The notes below the pieces were generated by a model. It saw only the letters and a program-made list of their open reading frames with translations, ran no database searches and was not told the DNA's origin. A DNA stretch of 64,000 bases from Pleurostoma richardsiae. Taxonomy: Eukaryota > Ascomycota > Sordariomycetes > Calosphaeriales > Pleurostomataceae. Of the stretch, positions 54,959 to 64,000 are shown piece after piece (position 1 is the first letter of the stretch; each line of letters begins with the position of its first letter). The stretch is taken from NCBI GenBank assembly GCA_030052745.1, contig JANBVO010000013.1, positions 558,001 through 622,000 of the forward strand, given 5' to 3'. Made by a program: the position numbers and the translations under genes.

Positions 54959-56982
54959 ATGTCAGACAACAACAGCAGCAACGGAGACGGTAGCGTCGAC
55001 ATGGAGCCGCCTTCCCACCCCAAGCTCGCCCAGTTTCTCCGCGAGTGGCGGCAGGACGCCCTGAACAAGGCCCAGTACGAGAGTGCCATCTCCGTGGGAG
55101 ACAAGCTCTTGGCATTGACGCGTAGGTATCTCCCACATCTCGCTTTCTGCCCTCTCCATTGCTGCAGTTGCAGCTGTGCTGACTCGGCGCTTGACCAACT
55201 GCAGACGACGACAACGATGTCTTCTGGCTCGCACAGGTCTACTTCGCCATGGGCGACTACAAGAGAGCTCAGTCCTACCTCAAGCGCCGCGATCTCATCC
55301 GCCGCAACCCCTCCTGCAGATACCTGGCCGGCCACTGCCTGGTGAAGCAGTCCCGATACGACGAAGCTCTCGCCGTACTCGGCGAGCGCAACCCGACCTA
55401 CCTCATCAAGTCTAAAGACGCAAACAAGCGCAAGATCCAGCCAATAGCAGGTGGCCAGCGGGAGCCCGGCCCTTCGAAAGCAAAAACACTCGACGACGAT
55501 AGCGAGACGGAGGAGGAGGCGGCTAACAGGCGTTACCAGGCGGGCATGTGCTATTTGCGTGGGCTCTGCTTTGCTAAGCAAAACGCGTTTGATCGAGCAA
55601 AAGAGGCATACAAGGACGCTGTACGCATTGATGTGCAGTGTCTCGAAGCCTTCACTCAGTTGACCAAGAACCAACTGCTGGCCCCCGAAGAGGAGTGGGA
55701 ATTTCTCCAGTCACTCGACTTCGACTCCATCAAGGTCGGCGGCGAGGCGGATCAGGAAGTGGCAGACTACGTCCAGTGGCTCTACAGCAGTCGGCTCTCC
55801 AAGTACCAGAACCGTGACGCCATCGCAACGGCCTGCGACACCCTCGCGACTCACTACAGGCTGAAGGACAACCCCGACATCCTCCTCGCTCGAGCAGACA
55901 TGTTTTTCACTCAGTGCCGCTTCCGGCAAGCCCTCGAAGTCACGAACGCCGTTCTCGCCCAGGACAAGTACAACTTTAACATCTATCCTATACACGTGGC
56001 GTGCCTTTACGAGCTCAAGGAGAAGAACCAGCTCTTCCTCATCTCGCACGAGCTCGCCGAGAGCCATCCGGAGGAGCCATGCACGTGGCTTGCCGTAGCC
56101 ACCTACTACTTCCTGATCGACAAGATCGCCGAGGCGCGGCGATACTTCAGCAAGGCCAGCATGATGGATCCTCATTTTGCGGCTGCCTGGATTGGTTTTG
56201 CCCACACGTTCGCCGCTGAAGGCGAGCACGACCAGGCTATTTCGGCCTACTCGACGGCGGCACGACTGTTCATGGGCTCGCACCTGCCGCAGGTCTTTTT
56301 GGGCATGCAGCACCACGCTATGAACAATATGACAGTGGCAGAGGAGTTCCTCAAGACGGCCTACGGAATGTGCAAGAACGATCCGTTGCTGCTGAATGAG
56401 ATGGGAATCGTCTACTACCACCAGGACCGGCCCAAGGACGCCATCACCATGTTCCGCAAGGCGCTCGAGGTCATCGAGGATACCGAGGCCGACGCTGAGG
56501 CGTGGCTGGGCCCGCGCATCAACCTCGGCCACGCGTACCGCCGGCTGCGCATGCACGAGGAGGCGCTCGGCGAGTTCGACCTGGCGCTGCGGGACGGTGG
56601 CAGGGACGCGGCCATCTTCTGCGCCAAGGGCCTCATCTACCTCGAGCTTAGGCGGCCTGAGGACGCCGTCGAGGTTCTGCACGACGCCCTGGCCATCAAC
56701 GCGCAGGACCCGACCGCCACGGAGCTGCTAAACAAGGCGCTCGAGGAGAGCGCGGCGTCTATCGCGCCGAGGCTCGACGAGGGTGCGGATCTGGGGGAGT
56801 TCGAGAAGGCCCTCGACAGGGCTAAGGTCAGCGCCAAGGCGAAGCTCGAAGCGAAGACCAGGCCGCCTGGTAGGGCGGGCGGCAGCTCTCACCGGGGCAG
56901 GGTCAAGGGCAAGGGCAAGGAGAGGGCGGGGACCGGGAGAGAGAAGGGCGAGGGCGTCATGGAAACGACTGACGAGGATTGA
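54959..56982 (+). CDS. CDC16: Anaphase-promoting complex subunit Cdc16/Apc6/Cut9 (TPR protein)
   Basis: Predicted 646 residues. Exon 1 is 54959-55121 and exon 2 is 55205-56982, with an 83-nt intron (GTAGGT...GCTGAC...GCAG). The join gives LLALTHDDNDVFWLAQVYFAMGDYKRA, matching the first helices of Apc6. Tandem TPR repeats run from about residue 40 to about 560, including CTWLAVATYYFLIDKIAEARRYFSKA, DPHFAAAWIGFAHTFAAEGEHDQAISAYSTA and LLLNEMGIVYYHQDRPKDAITMFRKALEV. The last 90 residues are Ala/Lys then Gly/Arg/Lys-rich and end TTDED. Apc6 is part of the TPR arm of the APC/C ubiquitin ligase that drives exit from mitosis. An acidic insert (about residues 130-140, DDDSETEEE) lies between the early repeats. 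An alternative donor a few bases downstream would shift the frame and was not used. Confidence 0.92.
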
Positions 56983-57685
56983 TCATATGACTTTCTTTTT
57001 GGCACGGAGTTCTACGGGGCTGTCACCTCTGGGGCTGTGAGCTTGATGAGTTCTGTTTCGGCGTCGGGAAAGAAAGGGACGCCGTATGCTTGTATGAGAT
57101 GGGGCTTAAAGAGGTTTCGGAAAAGACAGACGACTGGCATTGCATGAGCATACGGTACACATAGATACCAGGCAGGCCATAGAGGCGATCGAGCGCGGTC
57201 GATAACTCGATATGAGACGCGATGATCCGGAGCCGGCCGCGTTTACCGAAGATAGGGGAAACGAATCACGGCATTTTCCACGCCCAGCGGCCCCGGTTCC
57301 TTCGGCCTACGGCGTCGTTGGCTGCATTCCGATGATAGCGATATCTAGTGCCACTGACGCCATTCGCTAACAGCAGCCGACGACCGACGTCGGCTTTGTC
57401 ATTATCAAAGCCGCCTCCAGTATCTCCACGAACTATTGCTGCCGCTCCGCAATTAACTCGACTTCTTATCTTTTGGCTTTACGGCTCTGGGAAACGCGCG
57501 CATGATGTTTAGAGACAATTATTCGTAATGTGCTAAAGTAGCTTCAATCCTGCGGACCCTAACTATCCTGCGAGTTGCCGAGAACTTCCTGTCCGTCGGG
57601 TCGCTTAATTCTGCTGTGCTTCCTCTTCTGCCGCAATCAATCCGGTTTGGAGAGCGTCTCTGTGGCCCATTCGCATCACTGAGAG
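56983..57685. other. Intergenic region between CDC16 and the MFS transporter gene
   Basis: 703 bp with the CDC16 3' flank and transporter promoter. No gene or notable repeat was seen. Confidence 0.65.
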
Positions 57686-59446
57686 ATGGCGGATCCTATA
57701 AACGCGCAAGATGCCATTGTGGACCCGCGGCAGGCACCCGCCCTGGCCGCGGCCGAGCAGCATTCGCAGAACGGCCTCTCAGACGAAACCACGCCGCTGC
57801 TGGTCAACAGCTTGAACAACGGCCACGGTAAGCCCCTGGACGACGACCGGGAGTCCCAGCGCGAGGGGTCCGTGGGCTCGGGGGACGACGAGGATGGCGC
57901 CGGCAACGGGCCGGAGCAGACGGTCCTGGTGACGGACATGCCCTTTGCCAAGCTGGCGCTGATCCTCGGCACCTCCTACCTGGGCGTCTTCCTGGGCGCC
58001 GTTGACTCGACCATCATCGCCACGCTGTCGGCGCCGATCTCGAGCGAGTTCCACTCGCTCAGTCTTCTGTCGTGGCTGGCCACCGCGTACCTGATCGCCA
58101 ACGCGGCCTGCCAGCCCATCTCGGGCCGCCTGACCGACATCTTCGGCCGCGGGCCGGGCCTGGTCTTCAGCAATGTCTTCTTCGCGGCCGGGAACCTGAT
58201 ATGCGGTCTGGCACAGAGCGACGGCGTCATGATCCTGGGCCGGGTGGTCGCCGGCATTGGCGGCGGCGGCCTCATGTCCATCTCGACGTTTCTCGCCTCG
58301 GATCTCATTCCTCTCCGGAACCGAGGCGTGACTCAGGGCATAGGCAACATCTGCTACGGCACTGGCGCCATGCTGGGCGGCGTCTTTGGCGGTCTGATCA
58401 ACGATACCTCCCGCTGGGGGTGGCGGTTAGCCTTTCTGGTGCAGGTGCCTGTGGTGGTGATCTCGGGCATCCTCGTCTTCTTCCTCGTCAAGGTCCCGCC
58501 CAAGGCGTCTGACCGGTCCTACTTGTCTCGCATCGACTTTACCGGCGCACTGCTGACGGTCTCCTTCCTGGTCGTGCTCCTGCTGGGTCTCAACGCCGGC
58601 GGCAACTTCGTCTCCTGGACGGACCCCCTCGTGCTGACCACCCTGCCCGTCTCGGTGCTCCTATTCGTCGGCTTCGTCGCCTGGGAGGCGCGCTCCGCCC
58701 TGCCCATCATCCCGGTGCGCCTGCTCGTCGACCGCACCGTGCTGGCCGCCTGCCTGACCAACCTGCTCTGCACCATGGCCCTCAACATGCTGGTCTTCTA
58801 CGTGCCGCTCTACCTGCAGGTGCGCGGCTACTCCGCCACCGAGAGCGGCTTGCGGCTGGTGGCCTCCTCGCTCGGCGTCTCCTTCACCTCCTTCGGCAGC
58901 GGGTACGTGATGCGCCGCACGGGGCGGTACGTCGCGCTCGGCGCGGCCACGGTGCTGGCCTTCGCGGCGGGGGCGGGCCTGATGGCCACGCTGGGCGCGG
59001 ACAGCCCGGACTGGGTCGGGTACGCGGGGTTCGTGCTCGCGGGCGGCGGGTACGGCGGCATGCTGACCGTGACGCTGCTGGCGTGCATCGCCGCCGTGGA
59101 CCACACGCACCACGCGCCCATCACCTCGGCCACCTACGCGTTCCGCTCCGTCGGCGCGACGGTCGGCGTCACCGTCGCGTCGGCGGTGTACCAGAACGTG
59201 CTGCGGGCGCGGCTGTGGGAGCGGTTCGGCGGGCTGCCGGGCGCGGCGGAGGAGATCGGCCGCATCAGGGACGACCTGGCCGAGCTGGGCCGGCTGCCGG
59301 AGGGGTGGAGGGAGGGCGTGATGGCGTCGTTCATGGAGGCGTTCAAGGCGGTCTGGCTGACGGCTCTGGGGCTGGCGGTGGCCGGGCTGGTGTGCATATC
59401 GCTGATGAAGCACCATACGCTGCACTCGAACCTGGCCAGAAAGTGA
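57686..59446 (+). CDS. MFS transporter, DHA2 type, probable vacuolar basic amino acid permease (Vba/Fnx-like)
   Basis: 586-residue single-exon protein. A hydrophilic N-terminus of about 85 residues contains the acidic dileucine-type motif ETTPLL (residues 34-39), common in fungal vacuolar membrane proteins. Fourteen hydrophobic segments can be counted after it. MFS motif A reads GRLTDIFGRGPGL in the loop between helices 2 and 3, and the DHA2-like start YLGVFLGAVDSTIIATLSAPI is clear, with the GxxYGTGAMLGGVFGG motif C in helix 5. Relatives in yeasts (Vba1-3, Fnx1) move basic amino acids into the vacuole, while others in the same branch export drugs, so the substrate is inferred. The start at 57686 is used because it precedes the hydrophilic leader and is the first ATG of the frame. 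Confidence 0.85.
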   Translation: MADPINAQDAIVDPRQAPALAAAEQHSQNGLSDETTPLLVNSLNNGHGKPLDDDRESQREGSVGSGDDEDGAGNGPEQTVLVTDMPFAKLALILGTSYLGVFLGAVDSTIIATLSAPISSEFHSLSLLSWLATAYLIANAACQPISGRLTDIFGRGPGLVFSNVFFAAGNLICGLAQSDGVMILGRVVAGIGGGGLMSISTFLASDLIPLRNRGVTQGIGNICYGTGAMLGGVFGGLINDTSRWGWRLAFLVQVPVVVISGILVFFLVKVPPKASDRSYLSRIDFTGALLTVSFLVVLLLGLNAGGNFVSWTDPLVLTTLPVSVLLFVGFVAWEARSALPIIPVRLLVDRTVLAACLTNLLCTMALNMLVFYVPLYLQVRGYSATESGLRLVASSLGVSFTSFGSGYVMRRTGRYVALGAATVLAFAAGAGLMATLGADSPDWVGYAGFVLAGGGYGGMLTVTLLACIAAVDHTHHAPITSATYAFRSVGATVGVTVASAVYQNVLRARLWERFGGLPGAAEEIGRIRDDLAELGRLPEGWREGVMASFMEAFKAVWLTALGLAVAGLVCISLMKHHTLHSNLARK

Positions 59447-62400
59447 AAAGGGAGAGGGGAGGGGTGAATTGGAGGGCGTTGCTGTATGCTGCTCTGGGGG
59501 AGAAGAACAAGATTGCTACGTGGAAGAGGCGCGTCTGCGCGTGGACCGGAGGGCAAGGCTGGATATAGACAAAAGGGGGATTAAAAGACACGCATTTGAA
59601 TCGTGTTCAGGTGGAGGATAAGGTTGGGCGATTATGGCCATTTCCTGTCTTGCAAATATTACGCGTCCGGGAATCTCGTGCCATCGAGGCTCTTAGATAG
59701 GTGCGACGCTGTATAAATACGAGGACTCGTGCTTCATCGACTCGCGAGCTGCGTGGTTCGTGAGAACTCAGGAGGCGATGAGCTCTGGGGGGGATGCGGA
59801 CAAGGCCTCGAGTCCTTCATGATCAGGTAGGCGTTGAGGGGGCGGGGCGGCTCTGGCTACAGGGACTGTCTACGGGATCTACTCTTATCACCTCATCGAG
59901 AACACTGCATCCCGTTTACGCGGACTTAGAAGATGTAGAGGTTGAAGGGTCTATTGCAACGAGAAGAGAACAGCCGCGTGTCAAGGACTGCCTCGCTTTC
60001 GGCAGAGTTTTGACTATCTATGGAGGACGCCGAGCCGTCATCCGAGCGTCGTAAAAGGCTGCAGAAACACGGCAGTCGTGTCTCGGACACGTCTTTCGTG
60101 CAGTCCTCGGCCCGCAGTATCCTCTCGCTATCACGATCGACCCATGCTATCGTGTACCGCACACCTCTCTATCCCTTCGAGTTGTTCGATTTATGCCCGT
60201 TCGAGCTCGTGTCACTCCCCGAACCAGACGTCTGCGGTTTATCACGCTTTTTGGGGATTTGATAGTTCTGCAACTGCTTCGGGCGGTCGGGCGGTCGGGC
60301 TTTGGGCCTGTGTCTCTCCTGGTCAGTCTCCCTATACTCTCCGGAACGTCCTGTGATGCCCAGGTTCGGTTGCATACTCGGACTTCGCCTTGCCACGCCT
60401 TTTTCCTAAGCAGCATTTCATCTTCGACGGTTCCTTCTCCTTTCTTGCTTGACCGAGAATCTTGAGCATTCCACGTGGAAAGAAGCGTGGGGAGGCGCTC
60501 AGAAACCTTTGTTGATGCGAGGTTCTCGGTTGCTAGGATTAGCGAGTGCTAAGACGCGCGTGGATCGTGACGATAGGCGGTCCCAACAACACGATTTTAG
60601 CAAAATCCCACGGGAAACAGCTGGATATCCAGAATTGTGCGTGCAACAGTCGAACCAATCACGCCGCCGGCCAGGGGCAGGGGATCGGACGAGCTGGCAT
60701 TGGGGGCGCCCGTTATCCAGGAGGCGAGGCTCTGGAAACCCTATACTCGGTCGCTTGCATGGTCGCCGTAGCGTGCCTGCTGATCCATGGAGAGCTCCTT
60801 ACCTCATCCTCCACCAGGCCGAGCCATGCTGCAGCGGGAGACGGAACCTCTTCAATCTTGAGCCAATGCACAGGCTCAACCCGAGAGAGATTCGTCTCGA
60901 GAGGCTCCAGAGACCTTGAGGGAACGAGGCCCGGGAGTCGCCCACGTTGAAACAATGGCTGACATTCGGCCGTGTGGGACATGCCCGAACCCCTCTCTCG
61001 CCCGCACTTTGCCCTGGAACACAGGAACATAGCGCACCAGGTGCCACGCAGATGTCTTCAACGCGTAGGGTCCATAACGCCTGTGCATTCGGTCTCAAGT
61101 TCCCTCTTTTTCTCTGCAGTGGTAGACAGTCGTAACTTCGTTCCCCGGTCTGATGTCCGCCAACGCTCCGCGTGCCAACGGGTGACGACCACCTGCTCGG
61201 CCAGAGGCCACCGACGGCTTCTCGTCAGCTGTCGCCAGCTGTCACCTTTGTGTTGCACACGTAGGCAGGAACGTGCTAGAGCAACGACGGTGGCTGACTC
61301 AGCCTGGCAGGCTTCCTTCGTCCTGAGGCATCAAGTCTGTTATCCACCTTCCCCAAAGGAAATGTGAGCTCACCGCATGCCGGTTTCACCAATCGGCCAC
61401 TTGAGAACAGGGGAACTAGCGGGACGTAGTCCCGATCCGTACCATCACTGAGATACCTAGATCTCTGCCCAAGTGCCGTCCGAGGTTCCGTCATGTTGGT
61501 GGGACGGGAGGGTTGGACGGATGCAAGTATGCGTGATGCGCAGATAGCGCCAATATAATAAATCACCGGTGAAGGAACCTAATCCGGATTCCCAGCCAGG
61601 TGTACCTGGGCACTAGCCTTGTTCCCGCTGGAGTCGAGGTATCGCATCCTGGGCCTTTTAGATGCATGCAGGCCCGGAGTCAATGTCACACGCCTGGGAC
61701 CCGAAGGGGGTAGCTACCGCTCCACTAAGAACCAGGTAGGCATGCGCTGGTCGAATGATGAACACAGAAGCCATGCATGCAGACGCCCGCGTCCGCCAAC
61801 GGGCTTGTCGTCTGCGTGGGGTGGGTGTCCTGATACCTGGTGAGACATGCAATGAGAAATGAGGGGAACGGACGTCGGTGTGAGATGAACAAGTCTGACG
61901 GCGTTGGTCGATGCTCTGAGGTGTTCGTAGCGGCATAGATCGATGCCCTAAAGTCATGGAAAATGGAGGCTGCCCCTGATGACCTCGTTGTCGATGCTCT
62001 TGTTAATAGCGCTCTTGTGCGGCCCTTCCGCGGACGATGGGAGTCGATTTCGCGTGTGTTCGAGAGAGAGTAAGGTAGGCAAAGCCCTGAAACAGGCACA
62101 GTCGTACGCTGGGCCCCCTATCACACTTATTTGGCGAGAGTGTGTTGTGTCGGTTGTCATCACGAAGCCCTCTGTGTCAGGGGTGAACCAGGTGGGCCAG
62201 CCCACCAAAATCTAGCTTCGAAATCGGCGAAGACTGCGACACTGATTTGTAATTTTGAATTTCGATCGGTCGAGGTCGCGAAAGTCATCATGATCCATAT
62301 ATGCAGTGGAACGGAAGAGCTGGACGTGGATCGCCGTTCCGGGTTGCTCGGGAGTAGAAGAAGAAGAAAAACAAGCAGAGCTCAGCCCTTCAGCGCGTGA

Positions 62401-62743
62401 GGGAATGGGGGGCTTTATAGTTCGGTAATCCTCTGCCTGCTCAACCTATTGGAGCAAAGTACCTCTCAAGCGGAATACGCGTCTAACTGCCTCAGTGTAC
62501 CTATGGAATACGGCTGTACCGCAGTTGCTTGCGACTTGATGGTAGTCGCCATGCCTAGAGGTACATAAAGGCACCTTGGGTCCCGCCTCTCTCTTTGTGG
62601 TCCTGGCCTCCACTTCGTCCTTGCCTCAGCCATCGACTGATCCATGATGTTTTTGCTTTCATGGCAATCTTTAGCCTTTTCGCTGTATGGCGGTCCGGAC
62701 CGCATTCTCGGAGCCTTGCCCTAAGCACAATCTCTAGTGGTCA

Positions 62744-62905
62744 GGCATTCCTCTCGTAGCCCCCCTGCCGAAGGTAAAGGGAGGGTGCCATCCTCCCCAG
62801 CCCATCATAACATGCCGTCCAGCTCACCAGGGCCTTCTGAGACGCAATATACTCCTCTGGCGATACTGAATGCTTGTCGGAGATCCTACCTGTGTTGTTG
62901 GTCTT
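62744..62905 (-). pseudogene. Possible scytalone-dehydratase-like fragment
   Basis: On the minus strand an open frame reads SPEEYIASQKALVSWTACYD then MAPSLYLR. This is like the N-terminal helix of scytalone dehydratases (a Y..L...W..SYD pattern followed by IAP.L..DYR). The few residues between YD and AP that relatives have (KDWDRL-type) are missing, and none of the downstream catalytic region is recognisable on this strand. It could be a decayed remnant, a truncated copy or a coincidence over about 30 residues. Confidence 0.2.
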
Positions 62906-63380
62906 AGGTCTCCTATGGCTCCAAGGCGAGGATATCGACACATTTGTCCGGTACAAGCCTCGGTCTTGTCCCCTCAGGACCACCCAGAAACATGATTATC
63001 CTCCTTGTTAGAATACGCGAAGGCACTCCTGATATACCGATATTTGCGTCAGGTCTTGCTGGTCCAACAGGAGGACCCCCAGCGTCGACTTTGATTCCCC
63101 GTGGTTCTTTGAATGCCGCCATCGCAACTATAGAAGCAGATGGGGACACTTGCCGAGAACGTGTCGGCAGCCTTGCCTAATCGTCAACAAAGACAGCCCG
63201 ACCGTCATCCACCCTCTCCCGTAGTCTATATTTCTAGCTGGGTTTTCTAACAGCAGCCCGCGCAAAGCCCCAGCTCCGAAATCCGATCACCATGGGACCA
63301 GGAGGGCACGTTTCGGTGAGTCTCGCCTCAACGTCGATCTTCTCTTGGGCAGCGATGCAGGCGAATGAATACTCTTTTCT

Positions 63381-63785
63381 ATGAAATTTGGACAAATTGG
63401 CATGGTACGCACAGTCTCATTTGACCCAGACGCCCCGCGACTGCCTGACGTACATCTGCGAGATGGACCGGAGAATGGTTCAGATCTGCTCCTGGAATCC
63501 ACAGTCCCTCGAAGCTGACTTCAACTTCCTTTCCTCCAGGTCCTCCCTCCGCTTGACCGAGGAAATCTGATCGACTCCAGTCTTGTATCCGACGCGACGA
63601 CCGTCCTTCCCGCACGCGATAATGACTACAAGTCCTGCTTCGCACATTGGGAGCTAGCCCTCGAAGTTCCCAAAATGGAAGAGGAAAGAGAAGGAAGCAT
63701 TATAGTCTGCCGGGGCGAGAAGAAAGTCGTTGGGAGAAGGGAAAAACTTGGAATTCCGCACAAGGCTGCCAGATACGCTAGATAG
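63381..63785 (+). CDS. Weak candidate two-exon small gene near the right edge
   Basis: An exon 63381-63449 and a second exon 63540-63785 would give 104 residues if the 90-nt stretch between is an intron. The acceptor side is strong (AGCTGAC branch point, pyrimidine tract, CCTCCAG) but the donor GTACAT is weak. The second exon is Glu/Lys/Arg-rich with no known domain. An upstream ATG in ideal context (ATCACCATGG at 63292, followed by a GTGAGT donor) may belong to the same transcript, but no join keeping frame was found. Confidence 0.2.
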
Positions 63786-64000
63786 ATGGGACACGGTGGT
63801 ATCCGTCGACAAAGACCTCACGACTCAGCCCCCTAGTATGCACGACAGATTTTTGCCCTTTCGTAGATTCCGTAAATGGTCCAATACAGAGGTGCAGGGC
63901 GGGTATCGTGACTCTCGTGAAGGTGGGCGTCTCCGCGATGCCAACAAGCGCGTGGCAGCCTGATGATAGAGATCGCAGCGGTGAGAGGCAGACTTCGCGC

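Larger units (their letters stand above)
59447..64000. other. Gene-poor right end of the window
   Basis: 4.5 kb with no well-supported gene. A fragment resembling the start of a scytalone-dehydratase-type protein lies on the minus strand near 62.75-62.91 kb, and a weak two-exon candidate lies at 63381-63785 (+). Other frames up to 156 codons (for example 60449-60919) look random. No large repeats or transposon coding parts were recognised. Confidence 0.55.

Noticed and set aside
55711-56682. 323-codon minus-strand frame inside CDC16
   Set aside because: Antisense to clear TPR coding sequence; no independent support.
58661-59425. 254-codon minus-strand frame inside the MFS gene
   Set aside because: His/Arg/Gln-rich antisense of GC-rich membrane-protein codons.
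39665-59446. Secondary-metabolite gene cluster
   Set aside because: No polyketide synthase, NRPS or terpene enzyme is present; acetoacetyl-CoA synthetase, oxidoreductase, transporter and glycosyltransferase are interleaved with housekeeping genes such as CDC16.

Overview
This window is nuclear chromosomal DNA of a filamentous ascomycete (Pezizomycotina), most likely a Sordariomycete. Genes are GC-rich with strong C/G third positions. Introns are short (about 50-140 nt), with GT...AG ends and GCTAAC/GCTGAC-type branch points a few bases before the acceptor. The gene set is fungal: an AA11 chitin-active LPMO, a Zn2Cys6 regulator, a DUF3433-type membrane protein and the GaaA/GaaC galacturonate pair. 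No rRNA, convincing tRNA, CRISPR array, or transposon with recognisable coding parts or terminal repeats was found.

Layout, left to right: the 3' part of a DUF3433-like membrane protein (+); a four-exon AIG2-like gamma-glutamylcyclotransferase (+) with an 8-nt microexon; a secreted AA11 LPMO with a C-terminal X278-like module (+); TRA1, the giant pseudokinase of SAGA/NuA4 (+, 8.0-19.7 kb); a MARVEL-domain membrane protein (+) converging on NOP16 (-); a Zn2Cys6 transcription factor (-); and about 11 kb without a convincing gene (28.7-39.7 kb). Then come a Gpx3/Hyr1-type glutathione peroxidase (-) head to head with an FAD-dependent DAO-type oxidoreductase (+); the galacturonate catabolic pair gaaC/lga1 (-) and gaaA/gar2 (+) around a 2.6 kb shared promoter; a GT8 glycosyltransferase (+); acetoacetyl-CoA synthetase (-); the APC/C subunit Cdc16/Apc6 (+); a DHA2 (Vba/Fnx-like) MFS transporter (+); and 4.5 kb of mostly featureless DNA at the right end.

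Functionally this is mainly housekeeping chromosome (transcription co-activation, ribosome biogenesis, cell-cycle ubiquitination) with metabolic and secreted functions between. The clearest gene partnership is gaaA/gaaC: reductase and aldolase of the fungal D-galacturonate (pectin) pathway, transcribed divergently. The DNA between them carries an exact match to the published galacturonate-responsive element TYATTGGTGGAA and CreA-type motifs.

No wholly new multi-gene system can be claimed from sequence alone. The observations most worth a second look are the 8-nt microexon that completes the YGTL motif, the perfect 22-bp inverted repeat at 1758-1804, the 11 kb gene-poor block upstream of the Zn2Cys6 gene, the TRA1 leader (nested upstream ORFs and a tight GATA cluster), and a scytalone-dehydratase-like coding fragment near 62.8 kb. 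Exon coordinates were deduced by eye from reading frame, splice signals and expected family motifs; they are predictions.
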